A stretch of 64,000 nt of DNA from NCBI GenBank assembly GCA_024279425.1, contig JAJRRO010000032.1, positions 186,001-250,000 on the forward strand. The letters run 5' to 3'. The position numbers and the translations under genes were made by a program. The notes under the pieces were generated by a model. That model was not told the DNA's origin and ran no database searches. It was given only the letters and a program-made list of their open reading frames with translations. Positions 1-8,344 of the stretch are shown here, piece after piece (position 1 is the stretch's first letter; every line of letters starts with the position of its first letter). Source of the stretch: Bacteroidota bacterium (GTDB lineage: Bacteria; Bacteroidota; Bacteroidia; Flavobacteriales; Flavobacteriaceae).

Positions 1-355
1 CTACATTGACAAATTTGGGTAAGTTGGCCACTTCGACTGTCTCTCGTGCTGGAGCCGTATCTGTATCAAAATAGGTGGCGTAAACAGCATTTATTTCTGA
101 GAATTGGTTCATATCCTTTATGAAAATGGTTGACTTTACGACATTTTCAAAAGTCATTCCAGCCTCATGGAGTATTGCTTTTAGGTTTTCCATGGATTGT
201 TCAGTCTCTTTTTGTATATCACCATCTATCAAAGAACCTGTTTTGGGGTTTATTGGTATTTGTCCTGAAATGTATAGGGTATTGCCCGAAAGGACAGCTT
301 GGTTATAAGGGCCAATGGGTGCTGGGGCATTTTGCGTAGTTATTATTTTTTTCAT
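1..355 (-). CDS. ridA: RidA family enamine/imine deaminase (C-terminus cut by window edge)
   Basis: Translating the minus strand from the ATG at 353-355 gives an open frame beginning MKKIITTQNAPAPIGPYNQA and continuing to the left edge without a stop, 118 complete codons against a usual family length near 126. The IGPY motif, the central SGQIP motif and the ending APARETVEVANLPK are RidA/YjgF hallmarks, including the Arg that binds the substrate carboxylate. RidA hydrolyses reactive 2-aminoacrylate and related imines released by PLP enzymes in the cytosol. It starts 18 bases after the lptD stop on the same strand, so the two genes probably share a transcript. Only the last few residues are missing. 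Confidence 0.93.
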   Translation of the reverse strand, partial: MKKIITTQNAPAPIGPYNQAVLSGNTLYISGQIPINPKTGSLIDGDIQKETEQSMENLKAILHEAGMTFENVVKSTIFIKDMNQFSEINAVYATYFDTDTAPARETVEVANLPKFVNV

Positions 356-373
356 GTATTTTGAATTGTATTT

Positions 374-3070
374 TTATCGGGCCCTTTGGCTTCTATTTTC
401 CCATTTAAGATCGCTCAGTATTGAGCTCTTGATTCCTATAAAGAAATACCATCTTTTATATTGTCCGAATGGGGTCCAAGTGAATCGCATTGAAAAACTC
501 TTCAAGTCCCGTTCAAATCGTAATTGTGTTAGTGTAAACCCTTGGTTTTTAAAATCATAACCTGATGAACCACCCACTTTCCATCGGGGCGACAAGTCAA
601 TATCGCCAGAAAACATCAGGGAATGGCTACTGAACTGGTTTTGCCGTGCTGAATTTGAATAAGAGGCAGAATAGGCCAATCGTAAATTCCAAGGAATTTT
701 GGTGGCATATATGGGATTTTCAACATTGCCTTTTTTGTCATCATCCCTACTTCTGGTGTCTGTAAAACTATCTGCCCTTCCGAAGAGGTCATCAGTTCTT
801 CCACCACTTTGGGCCACATAATCATATTCGTCTACTTCGTCTTCCTCTTCTTCCTTTTCTTTGCTAAAAGTCTCATTGCTTATGGAATAACCTATATTCA
901 CGTTGGCACGTGTTAACCGTAAAAGGCTACCACCATTATCTATGTTAAAGGTATTTATGCGTCTTCCATTGTTATCTATGGCATAGGGATCGAGTCCTGC
1001 CGAAAAATTAATTGACATTTTCTTGTTTAAGATATTGGTTCCGCCATTAACACTCAATGGGCTCAATTTTAGAGAATCAGATTCAAAATTATAGCCCGTA
1101 GAGATATTAAAGTTACTTAGGATGGGTACTTTTTTGGGTTCAGTAGCCGTAGAATCCTTGTCCGTTACTTTGGCTTCCAGTGTGTTGGCCAGTGAAAAGC
1201 TAAGGCTATTGGATTTATTTAGACTTGGGGCACCATTTAGTGTACCTTGAAACCTAGTAAACTGAACCACTTCACCATTCCCATCAATATATTCATCATA
1301 AAATTTTTCAAATGAAGGTGCATAGCCGTAGCTTAAAGATGGTCTCATAACATGGCGTATGGCTTGTATTTTTTTATCCTCTCCAAAGTTAAAAGTTCCA
1401 TATAGTGTTGTCCCTACACTCGCATTAAAATTGTATTTGTTGTAGCGATCAAAACCGCTTAGTGTATCAGTGACAACAGCCTCTTGATCTGCATCATACC
1501 TCTTGTTAAAGGTTTCCAAAGTCCAAACATCCTCATAGTTTCCTCCAACACTTACACTAAAGAATTTTGCAACTTTAAAGTTTGTACTGATTGGGATTCT
1601 ATGTCTTGCCCCGAACCTGGCATCATCGAACATTTCTTTTTTAAAGAATTCCTCATCATTTGTTGAAATTCGGTTGATGGCACTCATATCATACTGAAAG
1701 TTGATATTTTGAATGATACCTTTTTTGATGCCATCCCTTTTGGCAAATGGGAAAATACGCTCCATACTCGCTTGCAGTGTGGGTAAGGTCATCTCAATCT
1801 TTTCGGTATTTGTATTTTGGCTATGTGTTGCCGTCAAACTCATATTAACGGACGGATATGCAGGAAATGGTTTGGAATATGAAATCGAAGATGAGAGGGT
1901 ATTGTTCTGCGTACTTGGCAGGTTGCGCTGCTGTAATGAATTTCTATAATACTGACTACTCCCTAAATTCACTGAAGCTGAAAACCGTGAATTGGGACTG
2001 GCTTTGGTATCCTGTGAATGTGATATTTGAATGTTGTAGTTTGAAGACCTACTATAGTCGCTGAACCCTTTTTGACTGTTCACTAGATTTTCGTACCTAA
2101 AATTAACATTGCCTCTGTACTTATATCTTTTCGAATAGATGGACTGAGTCTTAAAACCATAACTACCATTGGTATAGAAATCTCCGGAAACAAGAATATC
2201 CGCGTATTCCCCAATAGGGATGTAATAGCCCATATCTTGAAGAAAATACCCCCTGTCAGGCTCGTTGCCAAATGATGGCATCATTATTCCCGCAGAGCGC
2301 CCAACCGTGAGGGGAAAATAGGCAAATGGGAGTGCGATTGGCGTGGGAACATCCGCAATATATAAGTTGCTAAAGCCAGCAATCACTTTTTTCTTAGGAA
2401 CAAACTTGGCCTTTCTAATTCGTATATAGTAGTCAGGGTTTATCGTATCTTCAGCTGTTGTGATTTTGCCTTCATAGAGAAAATATACAGAGTCATTTTC
2501 CTTTTTGGTGATATCGGCATAGACCTTCATGGTATCACTCCCCAATTGCCCTAAACCAGCTTGTTGTTCGGTCCTGGAATTCCAAATTATCGCTTTTTGC
2601 GTGTCAAAATTAAAACGAATGGAATCGGGTATGACCTCGTTGTCACCTTGTTTAAAATAGGGAAGTTGCGAATAATTGCCCAGAGAATCTTTAATGCGCC
2701 CGGCGTAGACCTCATTCTTAACATAATCCATAATGATAATGCCTGCCTTGAGCTCCGTACCCTGATAATAAATCTCAGCTTCATTATAGAGATATATTTT
2801 ATGATCTTTCTGACTTAATTTAACGTAATCTTTGGCCTTGTACTTGATGTTTCCCAAAAGTAAAGGGGGCTTAATATTGGCCGAATCCAATTGCGTTGAA
2901 TCCCTTGCAATACCGTCATTTATAGCAGCTACAGGGAATAATGGAGCCACAATGCTATCCTGTATGGCTTTAATGGGTAAAGGGATTATTCGGTCTTCCT
3001 GTGCATACAGCACACAGCCACCTAGGAATAGCATTAATAGGAAAAGTAAATGATGTTTATTTGATTGCAA
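374..3070 (-). CDS. lptD: LPS-assembly outer-membrane protein LptD (Bacteroidota type)
   Basis: The 898-residue product has a signal peptide (about residues 1-24, ending LYAQ), a short OstA-like region that includes YNEAEIYYQGTELKAGIIIM, and a long C-terminal beta-barrel rich in alternating aromatic residues that ends in a beta-strand-like segment. This is the organisation of the Bacteroidota LptD family, which inserts lipopolysaccharide into the outer leaflet of the outer membrane. An Asp/Glu-rich stretch (EKEEEEDEVDEYDY) near residue 740 is probably an extracellular loop. The gene is divergent from the amidase gene and upstream of ridA. A TAnnTTTG-like -7 element on the minus strand at 3125-3118 could drive it. 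Family assignment is firm; function is taken from the family. Confidence 0.88.
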   Translation of the reverse strand: MQSNKHHLLFLLMLFLGGCVLYAQEDRIIPLPIKAIQDSIVAPLFPVAAINDGIARDSTQLDSANIKPPLLLGNIKYKAKDYVKLSQKDHKIYLYNEAEIYYQGTELKAGIIIMDYVKNEVYAGRIKDSLGNYSQLPYFKQGDNEVIPDSIRFNFDTQKAIIWNSRTEQQAGLGQLGSDTMKVYADITKKENDSVYFLYEGKITTAEDTINPDYYIRIRKAKFVPKKKVIAGFSNLYIADVPTPIALPFAYFPLTVGRSAGIMMPSFGNEPDRGYFLQDMGYYIPIGEYADILVSGDFYTNGSYGFKTQSIYSKRYKYRGNVNFRYENLVNSQKGFSDYSRSSNYNIQISHSQDTKASPNSRFSASVNLGSSQYYRNSLQQRNLPSTQNNTLSSSISYSKPFPAYPSVNMSLTATHSQNTNTEKIEMTLPTLQASMERIFPFAKRDGIKKGIIQNINFQYDMSAINRISTNDEEFFKKEMFDDARFGARHRIPISTNFKVAKFFSVSVGGNYEDVWTLETFNKRYDADQEAVVTDTLSGFDRYNKYNFNASVGTTLYGTFNFGEDKKIQAIRHVMRPSLSYGYAPSFEKFYDEYIDGNGEVVQFTRFQGTLNGAPSLNKSNSLSFSLANTLEAKVTDKDSTATEPKKVPILSNFNISTGYNFESDSLKLSPLSVNGGTNILNKKMSINFSAGLDPYAIDNNGRRINTFNIDNGGSLLRLTRANVNIGYSISNETFSKEKEEEEDEVDEYDYVAQSGGRTDDLFGRADSFTDTRSRDDDKKGNVENPIYATKIPWNLRLAYSASYSNSARQNQFSSHSLMFSGDIDLSPRWKVGGSSGYDFKNQGFTLTQLRFERDLKSFSMRFTWTPFGQYKRWYFFIGIKSSILSDLKWENRSQRAR

Positions 3071-3090
3071 GGCTATATGTCCTATTTTTG
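3061..3090 (+). promoter_or_regulatory. Bacteroidota-type promoter for the amidase gene
   Basis: TTG at 3061-3063 is followed after 19 bases by TATTTTTG at 3083-3090, a full match to the -33/-7 consensus (TTG, about 19-23 bases, TAnnTTTG) of Flavobacterium and Bacteroides. Transcription would begin about 7 bases downstream and leave a leader of roughly 105 bases before the ATG at 3203. The site overlaps the first codons of the divergent lptD gene. It is a consensus match only. Confidence 0.5.
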
Positions 3091-3202
3091 TAAAGGTTTG
3101 GCTTGACTTTTGGAGACCAAACTTACATATATTTTTTGTTCCTCTTATAGGGTATTACAATAATTTTAACCAATAATAAGAGCTTCAAATTACCTTGTTA
3201 TA

Positions 3203-4540
3203 ATGAATATGAACAGAATTTCGATTATCGCCTTGTTATTGTTGGCTATAGTGTTGGCCTCATTTACAAAAAATAATGTACCTGAAAGGAATGATGGCAA
3301 GTTCGTTGTCGTATTGGATGCTGGTCATGGAGGACATGATCCTGGAAATTTGGGCAATGGGTACCTTGAAAAAAATATTGCCTTGAACATTGTATTGAAA
3401 ATTGGAAAAATATTGGAAACAAATCCCAATGTTAAAGTAGTCTATACCAGAAAGGATGACACTTTTGTAGATTTATTTGTAAGAGGTGAGATTGCCAATA
3501 AAGCCAATGCCGACCTGTTTGTTTCTGTGCACTGTGACTCTCATTCCTCTGACGCACATGGTGCCGGGACTTTTGTACTGGGCTTGCATGCCAACAAGCA
3601 AAACTTTGAGATAGCAAAGAAGGAGAACTCCGTTATTTACCTAGAGGACAACTATGAGGACAGATATGCGGATTATGATATTAATTCGCCGGAATCGATT
3701 ATTGGTCTCACCATTATGCAAGAAGAATTTTTGGATCAAAGTATTGCTTTGGCCAAAATGATACAGGATAATTTTTCGGGCAAATTAAAAAGAAATAATA
3801 GAGAGGTAAAACAGGCGGGTTTCATTGTTCTACACCAAACTTTTATGCCCAGTGTTTTGGTAGAAACCGGATTTCTTACCAATAAATCGGAAGGAGCCTA
3901 TTTAAACTCGACCAAAGGACAATCTCAAATGGGAACGGCGATTGCCGAGGCCATTCTTAGTTACAACAACGGCATACTCGAAAACATCACTCAAACTTTG
4001 CCACCAACAACACAGGCCGAAGAAGTTAAAAAGGAAATTGCTTTAGAAAAGGAAGATGTTTCCGAAAACAATGATGAAGAACCGATACGGTCAGATAGCC
4101 CAACCGACAATAAGGAAATCAAAAAGGAAATCGATTCAAAGAAGACGGTTGTTGAAGATGTTCCAAAGACTGAGAAAATAGTAAAGACCGTTGAGAAGGC
4201 ACCATCAAAAGATGCTGGGGCAAAAGAAGAGAAATCGACCCCAATCAAAAAGATTGTTAAACCAAAAAGTACTGTAAATATAATTTTTAAGGTACAACTG
4301 ATGGCAAGTACAAAAGATTTGGATTTAAGACCGGAAAATTTCAATGGTTTGGGAAGACTCTCGAAAGAACCATTCAAGAATATGTATCGCTATATGTACG
4401 GAATTACCAATTCCTACGAAGAGGCGAAAATGTTAAAATCAAATGCAGACCTTAAGGGCTACGTTACTTCTTATATTGTTGCCTATAAGGATCGAGAGCG
4501 AATTCCGGTTACCGAGGCCTTAAAATACGTTTCGGAATGA
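3203..4540 (+). CDS. N-acetylmuramoyl-L-alanine amidase (AmiC type) with C-terminal SPOR-like domain
   Basis: This periplasmic zinc amidase cleaves the lactyl-peptide bond of peptidoglycan. A hydrophobic N-terminus (residues 5-20) acts as signal peptide or anchor. The Amidase_3 domain covers about 34-255 with the expected ligands and catalytic residues: H42 in DAGHGGHDPG, E56 in LEKNIAL, H110 in FVSVHCDSH and E221 in VLVETGFLTN. A Lys/Glu-rich low-complexity linker (about 270-370) leads to a C-terminal segment of about 70 residues that resembles a SPOR domain, which would direct it to septal peptidoglycan. The second in-frame ATG two codons later is an alternative start. It is followed 55 bases later by the MCE gene on the same strand. 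Confidence 0.92.
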   Translation: MNMNRISIIALLLLAIVLASFTKNNVPERNDGKFVVVLDAGHGGHDPGNLGNGYLEKNIALNIVLKIGKILETNPNVKVVYTRKDDTFVDLFVRGEIANKANADLFVSVHCDSHSSDAHGAGTFVLGLHANKQNFEIAKKENSVIYLEDNYEDRYADYDINSPESIIGLTIMQEEFLDQSIALAKMIQDNFSGKLKRNNREVKQAGFIVLHQTFMPSVLVETGFLTNKSEGAYLNSTKGQSQMGTAIAEAILSYNNGILENITQTLPPTTQAEEVKKEIALEKEDVSENNDEEPIRSDSPTDNKEIKKEIDSKKTVVEDVPKTEKIVKTVEKAPSKDAGAKEEKSTPIKKIVKPKSTVNIIFKVQLMASTKDLDLRPENFNGLGRLSKEPFKNMYRYMYGITNSYEEAKMLKSNADLKGYVTSYIVAYKDRERIPVTEALKYVSE

Positions 4541-4595
4541 TAACATTCTTCTCATTTTTATTTCTAATTTTGTTTGTAACGATAAATCAAGTCTT

Positions 4596-5561
4596 TTGAA
4601 GCTATCTAGAGAAATTAAAACAGGAATTATTGTAATTGGGGGCATACTGTTATTCATTTTAGGGTTTAGTTATTTGAAATCGACGCCACTTTTTGATAAT
4701 AGTAAAACGTTATACGCGGTTTACCAACATGTAGGAGGGCTTCAGTCTGGAACTCAGGTTACTATAAACGGATATACTGTTGGTGCCGTGAATGACATTA
4801 GGTTTAAAGATGCCACTGGCAATTTATTGGTTACATTTTCGGTTAGTAATGACTTCTCTTTTTCAAAAAATAGCAGCGCAGAACTATATGATACTGGTAT
4901 AATCGGTGGAAAGGGGATTCAAATCAGACCCATATTCGATGGCGCACCTGATGTGCAATCCGGTGATACATTGATGAGCAACACGAGGCCAGGATTAACA
5001 GATCTGCTACAGGAGAAGTTTGCCCCTTTGCAACAAAAGATCGAGGGTGCCTTTACAAACGCAGATTCGCTTTTGATGAATGTCAATGAAATTTTGAATG
5101 CTAAGGCCAAAAATGATTTAAGAGAGTCGATCGCGGGCCTTAATTCATTAATGAAAAGTTTACTGGGAAGTGCTGATGAACTTAATGGTTTGTTGAAAGA
5201 TAACAGAGGAAAGCTAGACAGTTCACTGACTAATTTTAATGTGCTTTCTGGAAATTTCGCAAAGTTATCCGATTCATTGAATAATGCGGGCCTAGGGAGG
5301 ACTTTGGCAAGCTTGGAATCCACAGTGGCCAATTTGGATAAGATTTTAGCCCGAATGGAAAAGGGTGAGGGCTCTCTGGGCAAACTTATGAGCGACGAAC
5401 AATTGTACGAGAACTTGAACAATGCATCAAGGGAATTGGATTTGTTGCTTCAAGATTTTCGCTTAAATCCAAAGAGATATGTCAATGTTTCGGTTTTTGG
5501 CAAGAAACAAATAGACTATACGCTTCCTGAAGAGGACCCGGCCGAAAAGATAGAACAGTAA
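4596..5561 (+). CDS. MlaD-type MCE domain protein
   Basis: The 321-residue protein has one N-terminal membrane helix (about residues 10-27, IIVIGGILLFILGFSYL) and an MCE domain at about 36-115 that includes VGGLQSGTQVTINGYTVGAV. A long helical C-terminal region with regularly spaced hydrophobic and Ser/Asp/Asn residues follows. MCE proteins form hexameric rings that carry phospholipids between inner and outer membrane, usually with MlaE and MlaF partners, which are not encoded beside it here. The chosen start is TTG at 4596; no ATG lies close enough to keep the whole membrane helix. It ends 3 bases before the next gene. Confidence 0.88.
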   Translation: MKLSREIKTGIIVIGGILLFILGFSYLKSTPLFDNSKTLYAVYQHVGGLQSGTQVTINGYTVGAVNDIRFKDATGNLLVTFSVSNDFSFSKNSSAELYDTGIIGGKGIQIRPIFDGAPDVQSGDTLMSNTRPGLTDLLQEKFAPLQQKIEGAFTNADSLLMNVNEILNAKAKNDLRESIAGLNSLMKSLLGSADELNGLLKDNRGKLDSSLTNFNVLSGNFAKLSDSLNNAGLGRTLASLESTVANLDKILARMEKGEGSLGKLMSDEQLYENLNNASRELDLLLQDFRLNPKRYVNVSVFGKKQIDYTLPEEDPAEKIEQ

Positions 5562-5564
5562 TAA

Positions 5565-6890
5565 ATGGAATATCTTCAGAATATTTTATTTGCAATAATC
5601 CTCATACTGGGAATCGGATTTTTTGCCAGGAACATAAAAAAGCTGTCCAGGAACATAAAGTTGGGTAAGAATGTAGATGTAAGCGATAATAGACCCCAAC
5701 GATGGGGAAATATGGCGAAAATGGCTTTAGGACAAACCAAAATGGTGGTCCGACCTATCCCAGGCATACTTCACATTTTGGTCTATGTAGGTTTTATTAT
5801 TATAAACTTGGAAGTTCTTGAAATTGTTATTGATGGACTTTTAGGTACGCATAGAGTATTTGCCCCGTTAGGCGTCCTATATGACCTGCTAATAGCTTCT
5901 TTTGAGATTTTGGCACTACTTGTAATCGTAGCGGTTGTACTTTTTTGGGTAAGAAGGAACATTATAAAACTTCAAAGATTTGTAAAACCAGAAATGAGTG
6001 GATGGCCTAAAAATGATGGTAACCTAATTCTTTATATAGAATTGGCACTCATGTTTTTATTTCTTAGTATGAACGCTGCCGATTTTCAGCTACAGCAATT
6101 AAACGCCGATCATTATGTCCAGGCGGGTTCATTTCCGGTGAGTCAGTTTTTTGCTCCTATATTTGAGGGAATGTCGGTCAATATGCTGATTTTGGTTGAA
6201 AGAACAGCTTGGTGGTTACATATTACCGGTATATTGTTCTTTCTAAATTATCTTTATTACTCAAAGCATCTACATATTTTATTGGCTTTCCCCAATACTT
6301 ATTTTGCCAAGTTGGATGCAAAAGGAAAGTTTAGGAACCTGGATGCCGTTACCCAAGAAGTCATGTTGATGTTGGACCCTGATGCCGACCCGTATGCTGC
6401 ACCAGCGGGAGATACTCCCGAACCTGAAAAATTTGGAGCTTCGGACGTTTTGGATCTCAACTGGGTACAATTGCTTAATGCCTATACCTGTACCGAATGT
6501 GGTCGATGCACAAGTGAGTGTCCTGCCAATCTTACCGGGAAAAAATTGTCACCTCGAAAGATAATGATGGACACTCGTGATCGAATAGAGGAAGTAGGAC
6601 GGAATATTGATGCCAACAAAGGCAAATTTGAAGATGATGGTAAGCAATTATTGGATGATTATATAACCAGAGAGGAGCTTTGGGCCTGTACATCTTGCAA
6701 TGCTTGTACAGAAGCTTGTCCTGTTGGTATTGACCCACTATCCATAATTATGGACATGAGACAATACTTGGTTATGGAACAATCGGCAGCGCCATCGGAC
6801 TTGAATACTATGATGGGTAATATCGAGAACAATGGAGCTCCCTGGCCCTTTAACCAACTTGATAGGCTCAATTGGAAGGAGGAATCATAA
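5565..6890 (+). CDS. Membrane-bound 4Fe-4S dicluster oxidoreductase subunit
   Basis: The 441-residue protein has about five to six hydrophobic helices in its N-terminal 250 residues, in the style of nitrate reductase gamma / HdrE. A soluble C-terminal domain carries two classical [4Fe-4S] motifs, CTECGRCTSECP and CTSCNACTEACP, about 75 residues apart. With the next gene, which carries CCG domains, it forms an electron-transfer pair related to heterodisulfide reductase and GlpC/LutA-type complexes. The electron donor is not identifiable; quinone or an acyl-CoA/ETF system is possible. Only 18 bases separate it from the partner gene, so they are almost certainly co-transcribed. Confidence 0.87.
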   Translation: MEYLQNILFAIILILGIGFFARNIKKLSRNIKLGKNVDVSDNRPQRWGNMAKMALGQTKMVVRPIPGILHILVYVGFIIINLEVLEIVIDGLLGTHRVFAPLGVLYDLLIASFEILALLVIVAVVLFWVRRNIIKLQRFVKPEMSGWPKNDGNLILYIELALMFLFLSMNAADFQLQQLNADHYVQAGSFPVSQFFAPIFEGMSVNMLILVERTAWWLHITGILFFLNYLYYSKHLHILLAFPNTYFAKLDAKGKFRNLDAVTQEVMLMLDPDADPYAAPAGDTPEPEKFGASDVLDLNWVQLLNAYTCTECGRCTSECPANLTGKKLSPRKIMMDTRDRIEEVGRNIDANKGKFEDDGKQLLDDYITREELWACTSCNACTEACPVGIDPLSIIMDMRQYLVMEQSAAPSDLNTMMGNIENNGAPWPFNQLDRLNWKEES

Positions 6891-6908
6891 AAATAAAACA
6901 ATCCTAGC

Positions 6909-7700
6909 ATGGGAAGTGAATTAAAAGTACCGACAATGGCAGAACTCTTTGCCAAGGGCGAACAACCAGAGGTTTTGTTTTGGGTTGGCTGTGCGGGGAG
7001 TTTTGATGATAGGGCAAAAAAAATAACAAAGGCTTTTGTAAAGATTCTTAACAAAGCCAAAATATCCTTTGCAGTTTTAGGCACTGAGGAAAGTTGTACA
7101 GGTGACCCGGCAAAACGAGCTGGAAACGAGTTTTTGTTTCAAATGCAGGCCGTTACTAATATTGAAGTGTTGAACGGCTATGAAATCAAAAAAGTGGTTA
7201 CAGCCTGTCCCCACTGCTTCAATACCTTAAAGAATGAGTACCCTGGTTTAGGAGGTAATTATGAAGTAATGCATCACACCCAATTCTTAAAACAACTTTT
7301 GGATGAAGGACGTATGACCATTAAAGGAGGAACTTTCAAAGGAAAGCGGATTACATTCCATGACCCATGTTATCTGGGCAGGGCAAATAATGTTTTTGAA
7401 GCTCCAAGGGATTTGATTAAGAGACTTGATGCCGAGTTGGTCGAAATGAAAAGTTGTAAAACCCGCGGTTTATGTTGCGGTGCAGGTGGCGCACAAATGT
7501 TCAAAGAACCCGAAAAAGGGAATAAGGATATAAATGTTGAGCGAACAGAACAGGCTTTGGAAACCCAACCTGAAATTATTGCAGTTGCATGCCCATTTTG
7601 TAATACCATGATGACCGACGGTGTTAAGGACAAGGAAAAAGAAACGACTATTTCAGTGATGGATATTGCAGAGCTAATAGCCAAAGCAGATAATTTGTAA
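6909..7700 (+). CDS. CCG-domain (Fe-S)-binding oxidoreductase subunit
   Basis: This 263-residue soluble protein contains the two Cys-rich motifs of the CCG family (heterodisulfide reductase HdrB, GlpC, LutA): VGCAGSFDD and ACPHCFNTLKNEYPG in the first half, and HDPCYLGR, CCGAGGAQMF and CPFCNTMM in the second. These can hold a non-cubane or [4Fe-4S] cluster at the active site. It directly follows the membrane Fe-S subunit and should work with it as a two-component oxidoreductase. A hairpin just after the gene may end the transcript. The substrate is unknown. Confidence 0.87.
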   Translation: MGSELKVPTMAELFAKGEQPEVLFWVGCAGSFDDRAKKITKAFVKILNKAKISFAVLGTEESCTGDPAKRAGNEFLFQMQAVTNIEVLNGYEIKKVVTACPHCFNTLKNEYPGLGGNYEVMHHTQFLKQLLDEGRMTIKGGTFKGKRITFHDPCYLGRANNVFEAPRDLIKRLDAELVEMKSCKTRGLCCGAGGAQMFKEPEKGNKDINVERTEQALETQPEIIAVACPFCNTMMTDGVKDKEKETTISVMDIAELIAKADNL

Positions 7701-7717
7701 ATTTACATGAAAGTAAT

Positions 7718-7738
7718 ATCCACCTAAATCAGGTGGAT
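7718..7738 (+). terminator. Hairpin after the Fe-S operon
   Basis: ATCCACCT (7718-7725) pairs perfectly with AGGTGGAT (7731-7738) around a 5-base loop, starting 18 bases after the stop codon of the CCG subunit. The T-tract after it is short (TTT, then CAAAT), so termination may be partial and the next gene, 17 bases further on, could be reached by read-through. Confidence 0.5.
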
Positions 7739-7754
7739 TTCAAATACATTTAAA

Positions 7755-8237
7755 ATGCTAGTAGATTTCAACGTATTACCCGATTCATCAAGAGTTTGGA
7801 TTTATCAGGCCAATCGTAGTTTAAATATCGAGGAAATAACCGAGATAGAATATGGACTGGATGCCTTTATAGAGGATTGGACTGCCCATGGAAGTGATTT
7901 AAAAGCGGGTTATGAAATTAAGTACAATCGCTTTATTGTATTGGGATTGGATCAAACATTGACCTCGGCATCGGGCTGTTCTATTGACGCATCAGTCCAT
8001 TTCATTCAACATTTAGAGAAAAAGTATACTATAGAATTGCTTGATAAAATGAATGTATCTTACAAACAGGGAGAATATGTCGCCTATAAAACATTAACAG
8101 ATTTTAAAAAAATGGCCAAGCAAAAGGCAGTTTCAAAAAATACGATTGTGTTCAATAACCTGGTGACCAATAAAGGTGAATATCACGAACATTGGGAAAT
8201 TCCAGCCTCGGAGAGTTGGCATAGCCGTTTTATGTAA
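7755..8237 (+). CDS. Conserved Bacteroidota protein of unknown function (no ATPase motifs)
   Basis: The 160-residue soluble protein begins MLVDFNVLPDSSRVWIYQAN. As I recall, its relatives in Flavobacteriaceae are often labelled 'ABC transporter ATPase', but there is no Walker A (GxxxxGKS/T), no Walker B and no LSGGQ here, so that label is not supported. Visible features are the WTAHGSDLKAGYEIKYNRF segment and an ending with WEIPASESWHSRFM. There is no signal peptide or membrane helix. It sits alone behind the Fe-S pair on the same strand, and its function is unknown. Confidence 0.82.
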   Translation: MLVDFNVLPDSSRVWIYQANRSLNIEEITEIEYGLDAFIEDWTAHGSDLKAGYEIKYNRFIVLGLDQTLTSASGCSIDASVHFIQHLEKKYTIELLDKMNVSYKQGEYVAYKTLTDFKKMAKQKAVSKNTIVFNNLVTNKGEYHEHWEIPASESWHSRFM

Positions 8238-8344
8238 AAAGACAGTTTGGTATTGTATTTGGAAGACCTTTATTCAAATTTGCGGGATTCGATAAAGTGC
8301 AATATTTTTTTTGCTTTTAAGTTATCTCCTTAGATTATTCGTAT

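Noticed and set aside
6659-7084. 141-codon minus-strand frame across the two Fe-S genes
   Set aside because: It is antisense to both CXXC-containing genes, which are firmly identified.
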